Source: UBA6168 sp041163745 (GTDB lineage: Bacteria; Bacteroidota; Bacteroidia; Chitinophagales; Saprospiraceae). Taken from it: a DNA stretch of 64,000 nucleotides. Below are positions 63,448-64,000 of the stretch, one piece after another. The notes under the pieces are model-generated. The model did not search any database. It saw only the letters and a list, made by a program, of their open reading frames with translations, and was not told where the DNA came from. The position numbers were made by a program, and so were the translations under genes. Location: assembly GCA_041163745.1 (NCBI GenBank), contig JBEAQU010000081.1:62001-126000 (forward strand), given 5' to 3'. Position 1 is the stretch's first letter, and each line of letters starts with the position of its first letter.

Positions 63448-64000
63448 TCAGCGGTGGATGATGCCGCCGCCGACCACATCGTCCGCTTCATAGAATACGG
63501 CGGATTGCCCGGGGGCGACTCCTTTGACATTGGCCTGGAAGGTGACGACTACATCCGTGCCTTCGTTATGAAGGAAGCTGTAAGCACCGTTGTCACGGTA
63601 ACGGATTTTGGTCACGGCTTCCAGTCCGTCGGGGATGTGTTCGTATTTCATCCTGTTCACCTGGCCGACGGTGATCCGGTTGCGGATGAGTTCCGATTCT
63701 TCACCCAAGACGACCTGGTTTGATTCCGGGCGGATTTCCGTGACGAACATCGGTTTGCCCAGGGCGATGCCGAGTCCTTTTCTTTGTCCGATGGTGTAGA
63801 ATGGGTACCCTTGGTGTTTGCCGAGCACCTCTCCGGATCTGTTGATGAACTCCCCGTCGGCCACCCGGTCCTCCAACCCGTCCACCCGGCGTTTGAGAAA
63901 ACTGCGGTAATCGTTGTCCGGCACGAAACAGATCTCGTAACTTTCACTTTTGCCGGCCAGCTCTTGGTAACCGTTGTCAAAAGCTATCTGTCGGACGGCC
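63448..64000 (-). CDS. mnmA: tRNA-specific 2-thiouridylase MnmA, N-terminal part outside window
   Basis: About 184 C-terminal residues; the frame continues past the right edge, where the ATP-binding N-terminal domain would be. The visible part contains the second catalytic cysteine in SYEICFVPDNDYRSFL, then the central and C-terminal beta-barrel domains (GKHQGYPFYTIGQRKGLGIA is the family hallmark). It thiolates U34 of Lys, Glu and Gln tRNAs. It is the first visible gene of an mnmA-lipoprotein-rimM operon. Confidence 0.95.
   Translation of the reverse strand, partial: AVRQIAFDNGYQELAGKSESYEICFVPDNDYRSFLKRRVDGLEDRVADGEFINRSGEVLGKHQGYPFYTIGQRKGLGIALGKPMFVTEIRPESNQVVLGEESELIRNRITVGQVNRMKYEHIPDGLEAVTKIRYRDNGAYSFLHNEGTDVVVTFQANVKGVAPGQSAVFYEADDVVGGGIIHR

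Noticed and set aside
1..64000. tRNA, rRNA, tmRNA or RNase P genes
   Set aside because: I looked for T-arm and other hallmark motifs on both strands and found no convincing case; a covariance search would settle this.

Overview
The window looks like chromosome from a GC-rich member of the Bacteroidota, possibly a Saprospiraceae- or Chitinophagales-type organism (lineage inferred from gene content, not proven). Evidence for the phylum: a PorP/SprF-family protein and a PorE-like protein of the type IX secretion/gliding machinery; three exported proteins with C-terminal type IX sorting domains; bacillithiol synthase BshC; a DUF3098 protein beside FtsX; the Bacteroidota form of HscA; and repeated promoter-like elements of the form TTTG/TTG-N18-20-TAnnTTTG, which is the consensus for the primary sigma factor of this phylum. 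I recognise no tRNA, rRNA, CRISPR array, insertion sequence or prophage. It is mostly housekeeping DNA with lineage-specific cell-surface genes between.

Layout. 1-9.7 kb: the 3' part of an M16 peptidase, a convergent OmpA protein with seven calcium-binding-type repeats, an hscA-bshC pair (Fe-S chaperone and bacillithiol synthesis) and a small membrane coiled-coil protein, followed by about 1 kb with no recognisable gene. 9.7-18.6 kb: metabolism, with proline catabolism (P5C dehydrogenase), a YjjG-type nucleotidase, CoaD, 6-phosphofructokinase, a TruC-like pseudouridine synthase, and a beta-oxidation pair (FadN-like bifunctional enzyme plus thiolase). 18.6-21.7 kb: an ExbB-ExbD-ExbD-TonB energy-transducing cluster. 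21.7-33 kb: TyrRS, a LolC/E-like permease, RarA, the L21-L27 operon, an M14 carboxypeptidase, exonuclease VII and an M43 peptidase. 33-39 kb: malate dehydrogenase, an NlpC/P60-like protein lacking its catalytic cysteine, PorP/SprF, a candidate structured RNA with its own promoter and terminator, and lipoamide dehydrogenase.

39-50 kb: a PorE-like protein with SPOR repeats, a lipoprotein, a DUF819 permease, a PKD/type IX cargo protein, an outer-membrane barrel candidate, a YhhQ-type queuosine-precursor transporter, PurC and a NUDIX-like protein. 50-64 kb: ProC, isoaspartyl peptidase/asparaginase, a histidine-kinase-like protein with DHp and receiver domains but no ATPase domain, a thioredoxin-like protein, UbiX, an RluA-family synthase, FtsX, DUF3098, TruB, an IMPACT-family protein, and an mnmA-lipoprotein-rimM operon that runs off the right edge.

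Functional themes are envelope biogenesis and secretion (OmpA, PorE-like, SprF, ExbB/D-TonB, type IX cargo), translation and tRNA/rRNA modification (TyrRS, L21, L27, TruB, TruC-like, RluA, MnmA, RimM) and central metabolism. No multi-gene novel system is evident. The most unusual items are individual: the kinase-like protein without a catalytic domain, the NlpC/P60 protein with Cys replaced by Ala, L27 carrying a helix-hairpin-helix tail, TyrRS with an altered HIGH motif, a roughly 255-nt candidate RNA at 36.8-37.1 kb, and overlapping palindromes just upstream of the DUF819 gene.
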